A DNA stretch of 64,000 bases from Paulownia fortunei (GCA_019321725.1 CM033114.1:21956216-22020215); one strand, 5' to 3'; positions 13,394-30,300 are shown, counted from the stretch's first letter. Numbers and translations are program-made. Notes: a model not told the origin generated them from the letters alone.

Positions 13394-13796
13394 CCAATGT
13401 TTTCATAACCGGACCAGTGATCAAACCGATTTTGTTAAAATTAGAGGTTCAACCAGTCGGATCGGTTTAACCGGCGATTGGACCGGTTTAATAAAAATTA
13501 ATTATATTTTTTATATAAAATAATAATATAATAGATTAATTGTTATATAATACATTTTAAATGTAAAAATAAATAAATAGTTACATAAAAATACATATAA
13601 CAAAATATAAAATTCAAATAATCACATAAATATAATAAAGTATCAAATTTAAACTTTTATAAAAATAAAAAAAAAAAACATAAAAATTGATTTTGACCGG
13701 TTTGACCGGTCAAATGATTATTTAGCAAAACTGGACCGAACAGACCTCCGGTTCCCGGTTGAACCGGCCACTCCGGTCCAATTTTGAAAATATTGG
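13394..13796. mobile_element. 403-bp MITE-like element with TIRs and TTAAAA target duplication
   Basis: The left end CCAATGTTTTCATAACCGGACC and the reverse complement of the right end (CCAATATTTTCAAAATTGGACC) are imperfect inverted repeats matching at about 18 of 22 positions. Perfect TTAAAA direct repeats flank it at 13388-13393 and 13797-13802. Both ends are rich in ACCGGT/CCGGTT words, and the middle is AT-rich and non-coding. This is the architecture of a miniature inverted-repeat transposable element. The superfamily is not clear from the six-base target duplication. Confidence 0.8.
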
Positions 13797-13802
13797 TTAA
13801 AA

Positions 13803-13874
13803 CAACTAAATTATTAAATCATACTAGTGAATCTTAATTAAGCCAAATTTCTTTTCTTTCCATTTAAGAAGAAG

Positions 13875-13905
<31 letters not shown>

Positions 13906-14686
13906 CTTAAGATTTTAATGGTTTATCAATCAGTTAACTCAATACTTCATGGAATGTTGTTTCCTAAAGTACAATACTCATGATGGAAGATGTACGCAAA
14001 TATTCTGCAAAACAATAGTGCGAACACAATGTATAATAAATAATTCATTGGTGGTCCTTACCCCAATTCATATTCGTATGATCCTTTCAATATTACACAT
14101 ACACGTCAAATATATTGAATTAAAAAATAAAATATCAATTAAAATAGAGAATCCGGCTTGAACCCTTATAATGCTATTATTGAATGATCTCGATCATGAT
14201 TCACATTTCTTAAATACTATAAATATAACCCCTGGACATGCTCTTGTAGCACACATCATATAGTTCAGCAATTGAAATTTGACAATCATGACCAACCTAT
14301 ACAAATAACAATGGAGTTCATGAAAATTGGTATTTATAAGCACTGATTAAGTCTAAAGAAAAAAGTGCACCCATTAGTATCAAAGCACACATATAGCCCA
14401 CAAAATCACAAGTCCATAAAACTTTCTGCAGAGACTGCAAAGATAGCACACATCTGAAGTACCCAGGAAAGAATTTTTACAGACAAAATTATGTGCATGT
14501 GATGCAGCACTAACAAGTAAACTATTGTGAGAGATGCGAAGCAAAAGAGACACTCCAAACCAAATTTCAAGAGAGCAATGCCTTTGGTTGTACAGAGCCC
14601 CAAAAGATGTAGCCCTATCCTAAATTCTGCTCAGGACACAAGTAGAAAAAAATAAACATTGTTCAATGGAAATTTTAAAGACCTGT
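13803..14686. other. Spacer with (GA)n tract and WRKY 3' flank
   Basis: It contains a GA microsatellite at about 13879-13904 and otherwise AT-rich sequence. The last few hundred bases before 14687 are probably the 3' UTR of the minus-strand WRKY gene. No protein-like frame was found. Confidence 0.4.
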
Positions 14687-17497
14687 CTATATTGTTCCAT
14701 TTCCATGATTGGGTATGGATAGGCAAGTATCATATAGTTCACCTTCATCCCTCTGCTCCTCTTTCGGTTTCACAATTTTCGCGTGGCATTCTCTGATTTC
14801 TTGCCCTCGGGTGGAGGGTTGGATTGCTGCATAATTATTGAAATGGAAATTACCACCTAGAGGCACATTAGCTGATCCAGGAACATGATTCATTTGGGAT
14901 GGCAGTGACATATAATCCGGCAACATTGGATAAAGCTTGGAGGATGGGTAAGTAGTCATGTGATTGCTATTCATTAAAAGAGAGCCGTAAGGTAAGGAAT
15001 GGAATGGAGGAAAGGAAAGTGGATAAACAGAAGAAGCTCCAAAGTTGAGGTCACTAGCAAAATTTCCAGGCAAATTGGACCTCATCAATTCATTGTAATT
15101 CAAGATTGGCTTTCTTTCCAAGTACAATGGGAGATCTTGAACCTGTTTTCCTGCTTTGGGCACACCAGGTTTCTGTGTCATTGATGATGGGGTAGAAACA
15201 GTGCTGTTAGTGACAGCAGGAGATAGATTGGCAACATCAGAAATCACGAGGCTACCAGTTTTGCTAGAAGGAACTTCATGGTTATGTTTTCCCTCGTATG
15301 TTGTAATCACAGATTTTATATCATTAGCAGCTCTTTCAACGTGTTTTCTCACAGGACATCCAGGAGTTGTGCACTTGTAATAGCTCCTGCAAAAAATAAA
15401 CAATTTAAGTTATAAAATATTGAGATAGGAGACCACTTTTTTTACTACCATGCTTCAGAAGTAAATTCTAACATTTGATTGTGTTATTGTTTAATGTTGA
15501 ATCTTAACAGACTTAATTTTTCAGGGCCAAAACAAATCTTGTAGTGATATTTAAATTGCACTGAACAATAATTGATATCAGAGAAGTACATACCTTGGGT
15601 TTGGATTTCCTTTGACAACCTTTTGTCCGTACTTTCTCCATCGATATCCATCATCAAGAATATCGATATCACTCTCTATCTGGACAACAACTTTTGGTTC
15701 ACGTGTAGACCTTGGTATAGTGGTTTCATTTGGGAAACTCTCTCTTTTCCTACAAAAATAAAATGCAGTAGGATAATAATATAGTACAGGTTTAGCTAAT
15801 GTTGTAGAATCTAGCATCATATAAACAAGTAAAAGCAGAGCTGAAATGACCTTCTTAGTCAAAACTTGTACCTTTTTTTAAGCTCACATTCACCATTTTC
15901 ATCGTCTTCATCATTGAAGGAGATGCTCTCTGGGCTGGCCTCATTTTGATCATCACCATCTTGACTGCCAAATGTAGATGAAAATTCTTGAGTCTCAACA
16001 GGCTCAAATGTGCTCATTGATCTTGATAGAGGATCAGAAAAATCACTGAGAAATGATGTTGAAGATGTTCCATCTAAACTATCAGGTCTCCAATCCGAGC
16101 TAAACGCAACATCTTTCCCAGTGGTTGCACCTTCTGTTTGAAAACATGATCCACTACCTTGAGCACCTTCACTCATCTCCGATATTTCACTAAACCGCTT
16201 CAAGGGCTGAGGTATTGGGTGATTGTGAGAACCCTTATACACAATTTCTGTAATTTGTCCATCGTGTGAACGCTCAACCTTTTTCCTCACCAGGCAATTT
16301 GCATTAGTACATTTGTAATAACTCCTGGGATATTCACTTCCTTTGACATGTTTCTGTCCATACTTCCTCCAATAGAATCCATCTTCTGAATACTTAGCCA
16401 CTTCTTTAGGAAAGTATGCACCCTTTTGATGTTTTTCTTGATTCGGATGTGTGCTTCTTTCTTTGCCACTGTGATCATTTTGACTGAACATTGGGTTTCT
16501 AGTATTGCCAGGCTGCAAACTCAAGCATTCAACCTCCCTGGATTTGTTTCCTAAGACTTCAGTTTGGGCAAGTGTGTCTTCAAAACAGTCCTTTTTGGTC
16601 ATTTCTTGCAAACCCCTTGGATATTCGAATTCCTCAAATGGCTGCTCATATGTTTGGCAACTTTATTGATTAAGAAAATACATTCAACTATGGAAAAAAA
16701 ATTAGTCATAGAAGTTAATTAACATTGTTAATGGTTATAGCAATGAAAAAAACAAGCGTATAAGTACTTAAGCAAATATTAATTACCACATTTTCAACCC
16801 TTAAACTGTTGGGCGCTGAATGAGGAAGTACCCCTTGAGCCTCGGGCTTGGAAGAAGATTCCATTGCAGTGGTGTTATCCCCCTTGCTAGCAAGTTTCAG
16901 TTTGAGCTTCAAGCTCTCATGGTTAGGTGAAGGAAATTGAAAGGTTCCAGTAGTAGGAGATAGTTGGGCCTATATTTATGTACCAGAAAGAAAAGGTGGA
17001 GAAATTATCATAATAATGATGAAATGCAAATCAGGAAAACAATAATGCCAATCATATATGAGGTTCTGCCAGTAGAAAACCATATCTGAATCAACATTTC
17101 ATGAAAATAAGAATATTTGTTTGATATATTAGCTTTTTTGGGGGGAATTTAGTTGACATCTTTCTAATTTCACATTGGAAAAAAAAATCCACTTCAACCA
17201 AGAAAAAGTATTAACAACCTGAGCATTTGGCAGCATGATAGGAGAGTCGAGCAATGCCGAAGGGCTAATACCGGGTGGTATGGTGAAATACGGCGACCGG
17301 ACCTGTGGAGCTAGACCGGTGGTTCTGAAACGAGCAGCATTTATGTTGGAAGCATTGAAACCGCATTTTGCAGCCCTTCTCTCAGCAATGCTAATGCCTT
17401 TGTTATTATTTTCTGCATGATTCTCAAGCTGTATTGGCTTAGAATCAATTTCTTCTTCTTTCTTGATGAATGGTGGCCCTCCTCCATTTGCCGCCAT
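14687..17497 (-). CDS. Group I WRKY transcription factor (two WRKY domains)
   Basis: Five exons: 17219-17497, 16787-16969, 15872-about 16641, 15594-15749 and 14687-15386, about 695 residues. The exon 3 acceptor is ambiguous by one codon (16641 or 16644). The N-terminus has the Pro/Ser cluster [19 protein letters not shown] followed by LSPTTGTF, typical of group I members that are MAP-kinase substrates. The N-terminal domain has [19 protein letters not shown] with a C2H2 finger (C-X4-C, then HNH). The C-terminal DNA-binding domain has [18 protein letters not shown], then [16 protein letters not shown] and HNHEVP. A basic KKRKR stretch spans the exon 3/4 junction. The intron splitting the Arg codon in NPR|SYYKC is the diagnostic group I position. 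Such factors bind W-boxes (TTGACC/T) and act in stress and defence. One TTGACC lies upstream at 17633-17638, allowing autoregulation. ATG at 17497 is used because the upstream frame opens only with TTG. Confidence 0.95.
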
Positions 17498-17533
17498 CTT
17501 TCCGATCAATCTCTTAAAAGAATATCTCACCAA

Positions 17534-17625
17534 ACTACATGTCTGAATTCATTCGCACAGTATCAATCTACAGAAACCCTAATTAGGGTTTTGAAGATAT
17601 TGATTGATACTGTGTTTACATGTAG
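17534..17625. promoter_or_regulatory. Nested inverted repeat with paired telo-boxes in the WRKY leader
   Basis: The centre is a perfect 18-bp palindrome, AAACCCTAATTAGGGTTT (17574-17591), two AAACCCTAA telo-box motifs facing each other. Outside it are 13-bp perfect inverted arms, CACAGTATCAATC (17556-17568) and GATTGATACTGTG (17602-17614). Further out are CTACATGT (17535-17542) and ACATGTAG (17618-17625). It sits 40-130 bp upstream of the WRKY start, inside the expected 5' UTR or core promoter. It could be a paired protein site in DNA or a hairpin in the mRNA leader. Confidence 0.7.
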
Positions 17626-17722
17626 CTGATAATTGACCTTAAATAAAAAAGAAAGCACAATATGGCCAATGAGGAGAGAACAAAAAATGTTCAACAACTC
17701 CAATGAAATAAGCTCCGAGCTC

Positions 17723-17728
17723 TATATA
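17723..17728 (-). promoter_or_regulatory. Possible TATA box of the WRKY gene
   Basis: TATATA about 225 bp upstream of the ATG at 17497 is the best-placed TATA-like element on the minus strand. If used, the leader is roughly 190-200 nt and contains the nested inverted repeat. This is a positional inference only. Confidence 0.35.
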
Positions 17729-17734
17729 TTGAAA

Positions 17735-18452
17735 CTCTAGTTAGCTCGTTTTCACTGTTTGCGCTTTTCACGTTCTGACATTCATTTTCAGATGTATACG
17801 CGAGGGATAATGGACACCAAGAGAGTGGTGAAAGAGAATGTTGCTTTTTGCTTTTTTTTTTTTTTTACCTCAAATAATAAGGCGGGTGTTTTAATTTAAA
17901 GACGTATGATGTGTGTGTTTGTGCGTATTATGTGTTGATTTGTTTGGTCGAGTGTTTACATATATATATATGTATGTATGTTTGACATTTATCGATTTTT
18001 TATGGGCCTCAACTGCAAAAGCTCTAACTCACACGCGATAATTTTATATTACTCAACAAATAGAAAATATTAAAATCTTATCATATAACTAATTATTCAT
18101 TTGAAAATATAAATTAATTATATGGTAAGTATAAATAAAACGTCCTGCATTTTCTTTTGTGGGAGTGGAGTGATTGTTTAGCGGGTAAATTGGAAAGGGC
18201 ATGGTTTACCGGGAAAATATGAGAGGAGGTTTAGATATACATTAATGCAAGATATAAGATCCGGAGGAGAGGGCACGTGAAATTAATATGTTAGCCACAT
18301 GTCCACTAAACCTTGTAAATTGTAGATTTTGTTACACTATAAGATGGGAATATATTCCTCTTATTTTGTTGCTAGAAGCCTACATTTTTATTATTTCTTC
18401 CAACTAATTTGAGTCTTCGAAGGGACAAAAGGAAAAGGGCAAAATAAATGGT

Positions 18453-18489
<37 letters not shown>

Positions 18490-19400
18490 AGCTTGAATTT
18501 GAGTTTAAATTAATAATTTCAAGCAGCTACATTTTAATTTGCATTGATTGACTTATACTAGTAAACATAGGTGAATGATTCAAATATGTGTTTTTTGTGT
18601 TTCTCTATTCACTAAAAATATGTATATTATCGTTTTCAGTATAAGAGTTTTATCTATAAAAAGAAGAAGAAAAAAACTGAATACATTCTCACAGAATTTT
18701 CGATAAGTAAAATTCCTCAAAGAAAATAAGTAATTAAGGCCTAGAAATCTTAAAACTAAGTGCTGAAAAATTCTAGTGACTAAGAAAAGTTGATTTATTG
18801 AAAAGTATCCAACGCAAACATATGAAGAGAGTTTCTCTTACTTATCCAAATGTCAGTCAAATGAGAACAAGAAGTGTAAAAACACGACTTTTAGTAAAGT
18901 GTAAAACAGAGAATCTTGACCTATTGTTTTTTTTTTTTTTTTTTTTAAAGGTTATATTTAGAAAGATCTAAGACTAGAAGAGGGTTTTGTACTAACCAAA
19001 TAGACTCTCAGCCCACAATGGAATCTCTAGGGAGCTACTAGACAATTCCTGTGAAATGGGCTTCAATTTTCTGAGTATGTTCGGGCTAAATATTATCTTG
19101 AATGTTGCACAGAAAAATTTCTGGCTTAATAATGTTTATCTCAGCGTGGGAAATTATGAATAATGAAGGAATGAATAGTGTGTCTGTGTGTGTGTGTGTG
19201 TGTATGCTTGAGTACACCTGTCAGCTCCTGAATCTGCATGTCTTTACTTCTCCACTCTGCTCCACCCTCCTCTTCATTACATCTGTTGCTCACTTACATA
19301 CCCAACTAACATGTCCTTCTCTGTCTCCTCTGTCCTTCCTCACACTTACCACACACACTAAAGAGAAAATTGAAAGAAAATCTCTTTGATTGCAAGAGTC
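17735..19400. other. Spacer between divergent WRKY and seipin genes
   Basis: It carries the upstream regions of both genes. It is AT-rich with an (AT)n run at about 18455-18485, T/A runs, and a (TG)n tract at about 19179-19203 shortly before the seipin leader. The 19220-19400 stretch is pyrimidine-rich, as expected of a plant 5' UTR. No gene was recognised. Confidence 0.5.
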
Positions 19401-19408
19401 AGTCCTCT

Positions 19409-22225
19409 ATGGAGTACGATGAGGTTGAGAACTACAAGCTTCCCAGCTTCCCCAACCCATTCATTTTATGCACTAAGCTCGTCTCACTTCAAGCCGAGAT
19501 CATCTCCGGCTGTATCGTCGGCCTTGCATCACCTTTCTTTTCAGTCGTCTCCCTTGTGTCCGGGTTCTTCCACCCAGCCCAGGAACCCAAAGGAGACTCC
19601 CAACCCGTCTCCGCAGCCGCCACGGTGGTTCGTGGCGGCAGCCTCCTGTTAGGTAGGATTGCGGTGGGGCTCCTCGCCGCGGCTTATGTGTGCATGGTGC
19701 TGGTCATAGTGATGGTTGTGGCGGCGGTGTTGGGTGTTGGGTTGGTGAGAGCGTGGGTGGAAGAGCCTGTTTATGTGAGGGAGAGTTTGCAGTTTGATTA
19801 CGCAGACGCTCATCCAACTGCTGTGTTTTCTTTTGGGAACAAGGCAGGTGTGCCTGTTGGCCACACCCTTTATGTTTCCTTGCTTCTTTTGATGCCTGAA
19901 TCTGATTACAACAGAGACATTGGGATATTTCAGGTAAATCATCCATTATAATATTACTTTCTTCAATGAAATTTCTTGAAATTATGTTTGGGTTTTATAC
20001 TATAATTGGTCCAAGAATCTAGTTTCAGGGGAGTGGGGGAGTGAGAAAAACAATAAGGGAAATTGATAATAATTAATTGTTGGGTGAACTATCAAAATTA
20101 CCCTTAAAAGATTGATCTTTGTATAAAAAAAAGTTATCTCATGACATTTGCTTCTATTTTACACATTTATTTTTATTTTACAAATTACACTTAAAAGTGT
20201 TTTTATTTTACGAATTGCACTAAAACTTATTTGAAAAATAAAAATAAATTTTAAATATATTTATGATTACTTTAAGGGGTATTTATAATTACTAGAGTTT
20301 TTTTTTGTAATTATGCCAAATTTTAGGATAGTATTTGTAATTTATCTTTTATTCTTTATTCTTTGATAATTTTCCCTTACCTTTCTCTTTTCTTTACCAA
20401 TCCAAGTCCAAAAATGGCATTAATATATTAACTATTGAGTCAATCTACGAGTTTTGATTATCTTTAAATTCCTTTAAATATTTTATCATATCTTAGATTA
20501 TAAATTGAATTTCCAAATTTGAAGTACAAGATTTGTTCAAGTTTATTCTCTTAAATATATGTTACAACTGCGTTATTGATCTTGAGTTAAAATTTCATGT
20601 TCATCCAACCCCAATCATGAACACAAGAACCAAAAAACACAAGAGAGAGAAAGACAAAAGGAAAAAATATCTATAATCAAATGAAATGGTCCATTCATAT
20701 CCCCTGATCCGCATTTCTAATAGCATAATTTTATTTTACAGCATTTTTGTATTGGTGATGGGGTCGAAATTTTGGTCCACTCTTGAGTCTTGGGGACCTT
20801 TTGAGCACGCAGACTTGGTGGGTGACCCCTAATTCAAACACTGTCTTAATCAAAGTTGAGGGGCCGTTATGGAAACTTAACTAGCTCTAATTGTGTAATA
20901 AATTGCATATTTTTTTGAATTACTGGTTGACAGGTAATTATGAGGATATTCAATTGTAAATCTTAATGCAACAATGAAAAATCTTATTCATATAGTGTAC
21001 ATGTGGAAGCAATTTAGTGTAGTGCAATAGATGGTGCAATATGGAAACAATTTAGTGTAATGCAATAGAGGGTACAATAGATCAATTTAGTGTAATGCAA
21101 TACAGTGTGTAATATGGAAACAATTTAGCGTAATGCAATAGATAGAGGGTATAATAGATCCTGTCAGAAGTCAAAATATACCACCTTGGGAATTTTTAGA
21201 GAACTAGTATTTTAGGTGTTCTGTGCCATGATGGCTCCTTCTGGTGGGGCTGGACCGGCCAAAGTGATGTGCCCCAGGGGCAAGCATGGTCTAGGTCAAA
21301 GACTTGTGGGGGGACATTTTTGTCTTCTCTGTAGTTTTGTGCCATGGTTACATTTTTGGCTGTAACCAATGGTAAAATGAGGAATGAATATGTTGATGTG
21401 AAACCATTTTAATCAAAGCGGTGAAATATAGGGAGAACACTTTCAAGAGAAGATGTGCCTTTGATATCTAAAGATTTTAGAGCATTATAGCTTATATTTA
21501 TGTTGCCAACTGGGCTGATCATATGGAAATTAAGGCATTATTCCAAGAATACTGACAATCATGTTTGATGTTCTGTCTTTTTCTGTCAGTTGACAGCTGA
21601 ATTAATCTCAGTCGGAGGAGATTTAATAGCAAAATCAAGTCATCCATGCATGTTACAGTTCAGAAGTTGGCCTATTAGGCTCATGCGGACATTTCTGATG
21701 GGTATACCCTTGTTACTAGGGATCACCACTGAAACTCAAGTAATAACCTTTCCAATATTGAAACACAGAGAAGCAAGCTATCCACGAACAGAGGAAATCC
21801 GAATAACATTGATTCCCCGAGCAGGTACTGCGGCCCTTCCTCAGTTTTATGATGCAGAAGTTCTCATTAAATCTCGACCTCCTTGGGCGAAAGAATTGGT
21901 CTACAGGTGGAAATGGACATTTTATGTTTGGACAACATTGTACATATTCGTCCTGCTTGTTATGGTTCTTGTTTTTTTCCTCAAGCCCCTCATCTTTCCA
22001 GTCATGGCAACTCCTCTTGCAAAGAGTGAACAAGATTCAGCAGTGGAATTAGTGTCTCCAGAGCCGTTGGCAAGAATGAGAGAGGAGAGAGAGGTGTCGG
22101 AGTCGCTGAGAAGATGGCAACGAAGTAGAAGTAAAAGGAAGGCTGCCCTTCTTCACGGGGTAATGCCCGAGAGTGTGGGTTCATCAGCTTCTTGCATTAC
22201 TTTTGCTCGGGGGATACTGGTGTGA
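19409..22225 (+). CDS. Seipin, SEIPIN1-type
   Basis: Exons 19409-19933 and 21590-22225 join in phase to 386 residues, close to Arabidopsis SEIPIN1 and shorter than the N-terminally extended SEIPIN2/3. Seipin is an ER membrane protein that forms a ring at lipid-droplet contact sites and controls droplet size and triacylglycerol packaging. A hydrophobic N-terminal part (about residues 35-60) and a strong membrane segment (about 80-110, LLAAAYVCMVLVIVMVVAAVLG) precede the conserved lumenal domain. That domain begins near PVGHTLYVSLLLLMPESDYN and continues with GIFQLTAELIS, AKSSHPCMLQFRS and RLMRTFLMGIPLLLG. A second membrane segment (WTTLYIFVLLVMVLVFFL) leads to a basic cytosolic tail. ATG at 19409 (MEYDEV) is the first real ATG in frame. 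The 1.66-kb intron holds a minisatellite. It is convergent with the IPP isomerase gene. Confidence 0.95.
21010..21160 (+). repeat. Minisatellite in the seipin intron (~37 bp x 4)
   Basis: CAATTTAGTGTA-type units begin at 21010, 21048, 21083 and 21121, spaced 38, 35 and 38 bp. Each unit contains GTAATGCAATA or a close variant. The units alternate between endings like ATGGAAA and ATAGAT. It lies wholly in the intron. Confidence 0.85.
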
Positions 22226-23278
22226 GTTTTGAAGAAGGCAGTGGAGATTCAGAATCTGTTTGTTTTAGGGGATTTTAACTGATAGATATACAGTTACTTT
22301 GCAGTGATTGCTGAGCTAGGGATATTGAAGATCAACATTTCTTCATCACTGCAGTGAGAGTTGAGAGACAGTGTTTCTGTGGGCCACGTTTTTGCATTTA
22401 ATGCAGAAGAAAAACATCATGTTTCCTGTAAAAGGGTTACGGAATGAGTCTTATATGAATCTACTGGTGTGTAAGAAACAGTTTGTTTTATGAAAAAAGA
22501 TTCACTTTAGAACCATCAATTTCTGTGCCCATCTCAAACTCCTCTCTTGCTTCAAGATTCACTTTAGAATCATCAATTGCTTATTCCCGTCTCAAATTCC
22601 TCTCTTGCTCCGATGTATCATGGTATCTATATTTCTTCTGCAAGCGATTCCTAAGCATTGCTGCGGTCAAGAAAACAATAATACTATGAAAGGCACGCAT
22701 TTATTCATCAAATTCAAGACAAATTTTCATGCCCAAAGGAGGTACAACTATTTCCTGGAAAAAGCCACTTTGTTCAAAAGCCATGGTACATGTATTATAA
22801 TCTTGTGCTGTAAGTTCTGTTTAAGGAAACTCCAGAGTGCTGCTAATTACTAGGTTCTGAGACTGCATGTTCTCAACTCAACATATACGAAAAGAAATGA
22901 CTGACAACCGATAGGCAATGGCAGCAGACTGCTGTAGCAATGCCTGGATTTATCAGCTTCTAAATCATCAAATAGTACTAGAACAAAAAAGGAAAGACCT
23001 AAAATACAAAAATTAAGTGACTAAAAATGAAACGAAAGTAAGGAACTTACAAAGGAAGCCCGATACTTGTGCACAATCAAAAGCTTTTTATCGAGTTGCA
23101 ATAAGCTTATTGTAAAGCCAAAATACATGACATGGTTCAGAATTAAAACATATTCAATCCATCAGTATATTTCTTGTGATTGATTAAACTTATTGGTATG
23201 AAAAACCCTTTTAGATAATGTATCGATTTCAAGGAACTGAAAGACAGCATTATATTACATCTTTGGCCAACTGCAAAT
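22226..23278. other. Convergent 3' flanks of seipin and IPP isomerase
   Basis: No protein-like frame. It should hold both 3' UTRs, seipin (+) from 22226 and IPP isomerase (-) below 23279. A near repeat of CTCAAATTCCTCTCTTGC-like text occurs at about 22535 and 22592. The tail-to-tail layout allows transcript overlap, which cannot be judged from the sequence. Confidence 0.5.
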
Positions 23279-27057
<3,779 letters not shown>

Positions 27058-27279
27058 TTTTGTTGTTTGTTACTAGAAATAAAGATAAATGTTTCCAAAA
27101 AAGTTGTGTGTGTATTTTTAGCTGTAATTTGGGAGGTTGGACATAGCAGTCTCCGCCAGCAATTCTTGAACCTCCACTCTTTTTGCAAGACTGATTCCTC
27201 GATCCGGACTCTCTCTCTACGTGTGTGTCTATATATATATATATATATGCACCTATATATGTCTGTGTCTGTGTAATCA

Positions 27280-30200
27280 CATGAATGAAAAACTGTTGGT
27301 GAAGTGAATATGAAAATCCGAGCCCACCTATACCTGTTGGGGTACAAGTATACAGCCCACCAGATAATGACCTCATATTATATTCTGGGAAATGACAGAA
27401 ACCTGAGAGGTGGTAGAGTGGAACCTCTACACTTTGAATTTTGTATATTAATTTTATATTTCAGTTCAAAATACAATTCAAATATATATATAATTTATAT
27501 TAAATGTATATTTAATAAAGTATTTTATATATTTTTATAGTAAAATATAAGATAAAATATAAAATTGAAAGAAATTATCTGTACCATCAAGTTGAAGGTG
27601 ACGAGATGATAAAGTAGTAGCTAAATTGCTAAAATAGCAATAAACAAGAATGCTGCAAAACACATTTTTGGTGTTTAACAACACATATGTCCTACCCCAT
27701 AACAAGAGCTGGAGTTAGGTGCAAATATGAACATATTAGACCCCACATTTGTTTTCTTTTTCTTTTTTTTTTCTTTTTCTTTTTCTTTTTTCATTTTGTT
27801 GAGGGGTTTGGGGGTTGTTGGAATTTCAGGTCTAAAAGAAAGGTTGTCATAAATATAATTAGGTCTGCAATATCAAACAAAAACAATGAAATAAGACTTG
27901 CGCAGTCGTTTGAATTTGTCAACATCGTTTTTGTCAAATAAAAGTTGGTAAAATTAATTATTCTTATTCGCCAACCTATCTTTGTCAAATACACAGTTTC
28001 TTTTACCACTTAGTCATAGTCAGTGACAAATCTTGAAGAATTGTTTACCAATTTCAAGGTTAATTTGGGGTCTGCATATATTATTGAACAAATAAAAAAT
28101 AAAAAAATGAAAACTTTTCATTTTTTTGATTTTAAAGGAAAATTATGAACGAAATATTTGTGTAAATATAATGGTTATGAGATGTTTAAACATTCAAATA
28201 TATATATATATATATATGCATGTTATTTCTTTTTTTCTTAATACTCGGCTACATCTAAAAAGTTCTTATAATTGATATTATTTTGTTTTAAATGATAAAA
28301 AGCCAGGTTATCCAGTTATAGCCAGATAAATATTTTTAACTTTTGTTTAATTTTAAAGGAAAAATCCACTTTACTACTGATTTTTCAGATATTATGAAAA
28401 ACAATTTAATTACATCGAATTCTTATATAATTATTACATTTTTTTTATGAAAAAACAATGGGATGGTTGGATGCATGCAGAAATATAATTTTCTTTTTCT
28501 TATTTAATATATATGATTATTTTATTTGGTGCACGCGAGACATGCAAAATTCTAATAAAAATCTACGAATTCTTCTAAATAACATGAATTATAGCAAATG
28601 GAAAATACAAGGATATTGCTAGCCTTGTGTGTCTCTAATTTCACCACCACATGTTCAAAGTGAATACTGTTCCTTTACTGCGATTTGTGAAAATAATAAA
28701 TGGTGGATACTTGTTGTGAAAAAATAAATAATATAATAATAATGGTATCACGTTGTCCTATATATATATATATATATATATATTTTAAGAATGAAATGGT
28801 TGAAGATTTAAAAAAATAAAAAAAAAATGGATTGAAGATTATTTAGTAGGAAATTTTAGATTGATAACTGGTGGGGCTAGCGAGTGGATTGTCCCAAGAT
28901 GAGCAACCAATCCAATACCAATCTGCATTTTGATTATAATACTCACCACGAGAGGCATGCGATTGACCACACAACCCCCTCCTCAACTCCTCCTATACTA
29001 TTAGTCTTAATACTATACACACACTCGTATGTGTATATGTACGTGTATGTGTATATTTGTATCTATTGTATGTATATAAAAAAAGATTGTGTTTTATAAG
29101 AAAATTCACACTCCACTTCTACCTATAAGAATATTCAAAATATTTGAGATAATGAATCGAATTTAAGATCCATCAATATCTTTATGACTCGCACTCGAAT
29201 TCAAACCTAATTCTCTCTAAACCTCCCAAATAGGATCCTCGAATTCAAACATAATTCTCTCTGAAGCTTCCAACTAAGATCCAGCGTAACCCCAACATTA
29301 AAATAATATATTTTTAAAAATATAAAATTAAAAATCATAAATATGAGAGAATAATATTTTAACAAAAGACTAATTATTTATAAATTTATAAGTGCATGTT
29401 TTAATTTTTAAAAAGTCAAAAATTTCATACATATCTGGTGTTTTTATATACACTTAAAGCATAAACTAGATAATAATTTTATATTATCATTTTAATTTAT
29501 AAGAGTACTAGATTTATATTTTATATTTGAATCCATATGCACATATTTCTTAATATATATATATATATATATAATTATAAATCATATAAATGATACATAA
29601 TAAATAAAAAGGAATATATACAATATTTTTAACTTGTTAGGTTCAAGTCAAATTTGTGTTTGAAAATTAAACTTGAGATCATTTATGATTTCAAAACTGA
29701 ACAAATTCATAATTGATCCAAATTTTATCCAAACTCATTATCAATACATAAAAAATGGTAACAGACTTGTAGATTGGCTGACTATATGATAGTCAAGTAC
29801 ATATTTTGTTTTTCAAGTAGCTCATTGTATGGGGTCATCTATATTGAGCACTTGATGACGGGAAATGACCACCAAGTCGTTCAAAATGTTTGAAAAATTA
29901 ACTAGCGTGCTAATTTAATTGAAGAAGACATCAAGTACTATAATATTTGGTCATTTTGGAGAGTCAAAGATGGCATGCTATAATGCAATTTAATTGACAT
30001 AATTAATAATTTGTCAAGAGAACTGGTTTAAGGTCAAACTAATACTGGCGCAATTGGCCGACCTCTTTTTTCTTGCATCCCCTCCCTCTAACCTGTACTA
30101 GAATGGCCAAACAACCTACCAGAGGTCATTGAAATGACTCAATAATCAATAAACAATCGGCATTCGATTGCGACATGTATTACACCCTCCCTAGATCGTA

Positions 30201-30300
30201 TAATCAGATGGACTGATACAAATGTTTACAACAGGGGGTTATTGGCCAATAAATAGACAGGCAAATTGGTACAATTTTTCTGTTAATCCCATGTTTTCAC
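27280..30300. other. AT-rich spacer with microsatellites
   Basis: No gene recognised. It holds (AT)n runs at about 28199-28217, 28761-28783 and 29559-29573. A CT-rich tract lies at about 27750-27795. A near-duplicate of about 44 bp occurs at 29192-29236 and 29236-29282 (TCGAATTCAAACCTAATTC and TCGAATTCAAACATAATTC). Long AT stretches make the small open frames here unconvincing. Confidence 0.5.

Noticed and set aside
17574..17591. Interstitial telomere repeat
   Set aside because: Only one repeat unit in each orientation, forming a palindrome; telomeric arrays need tandem repeats in one direction.
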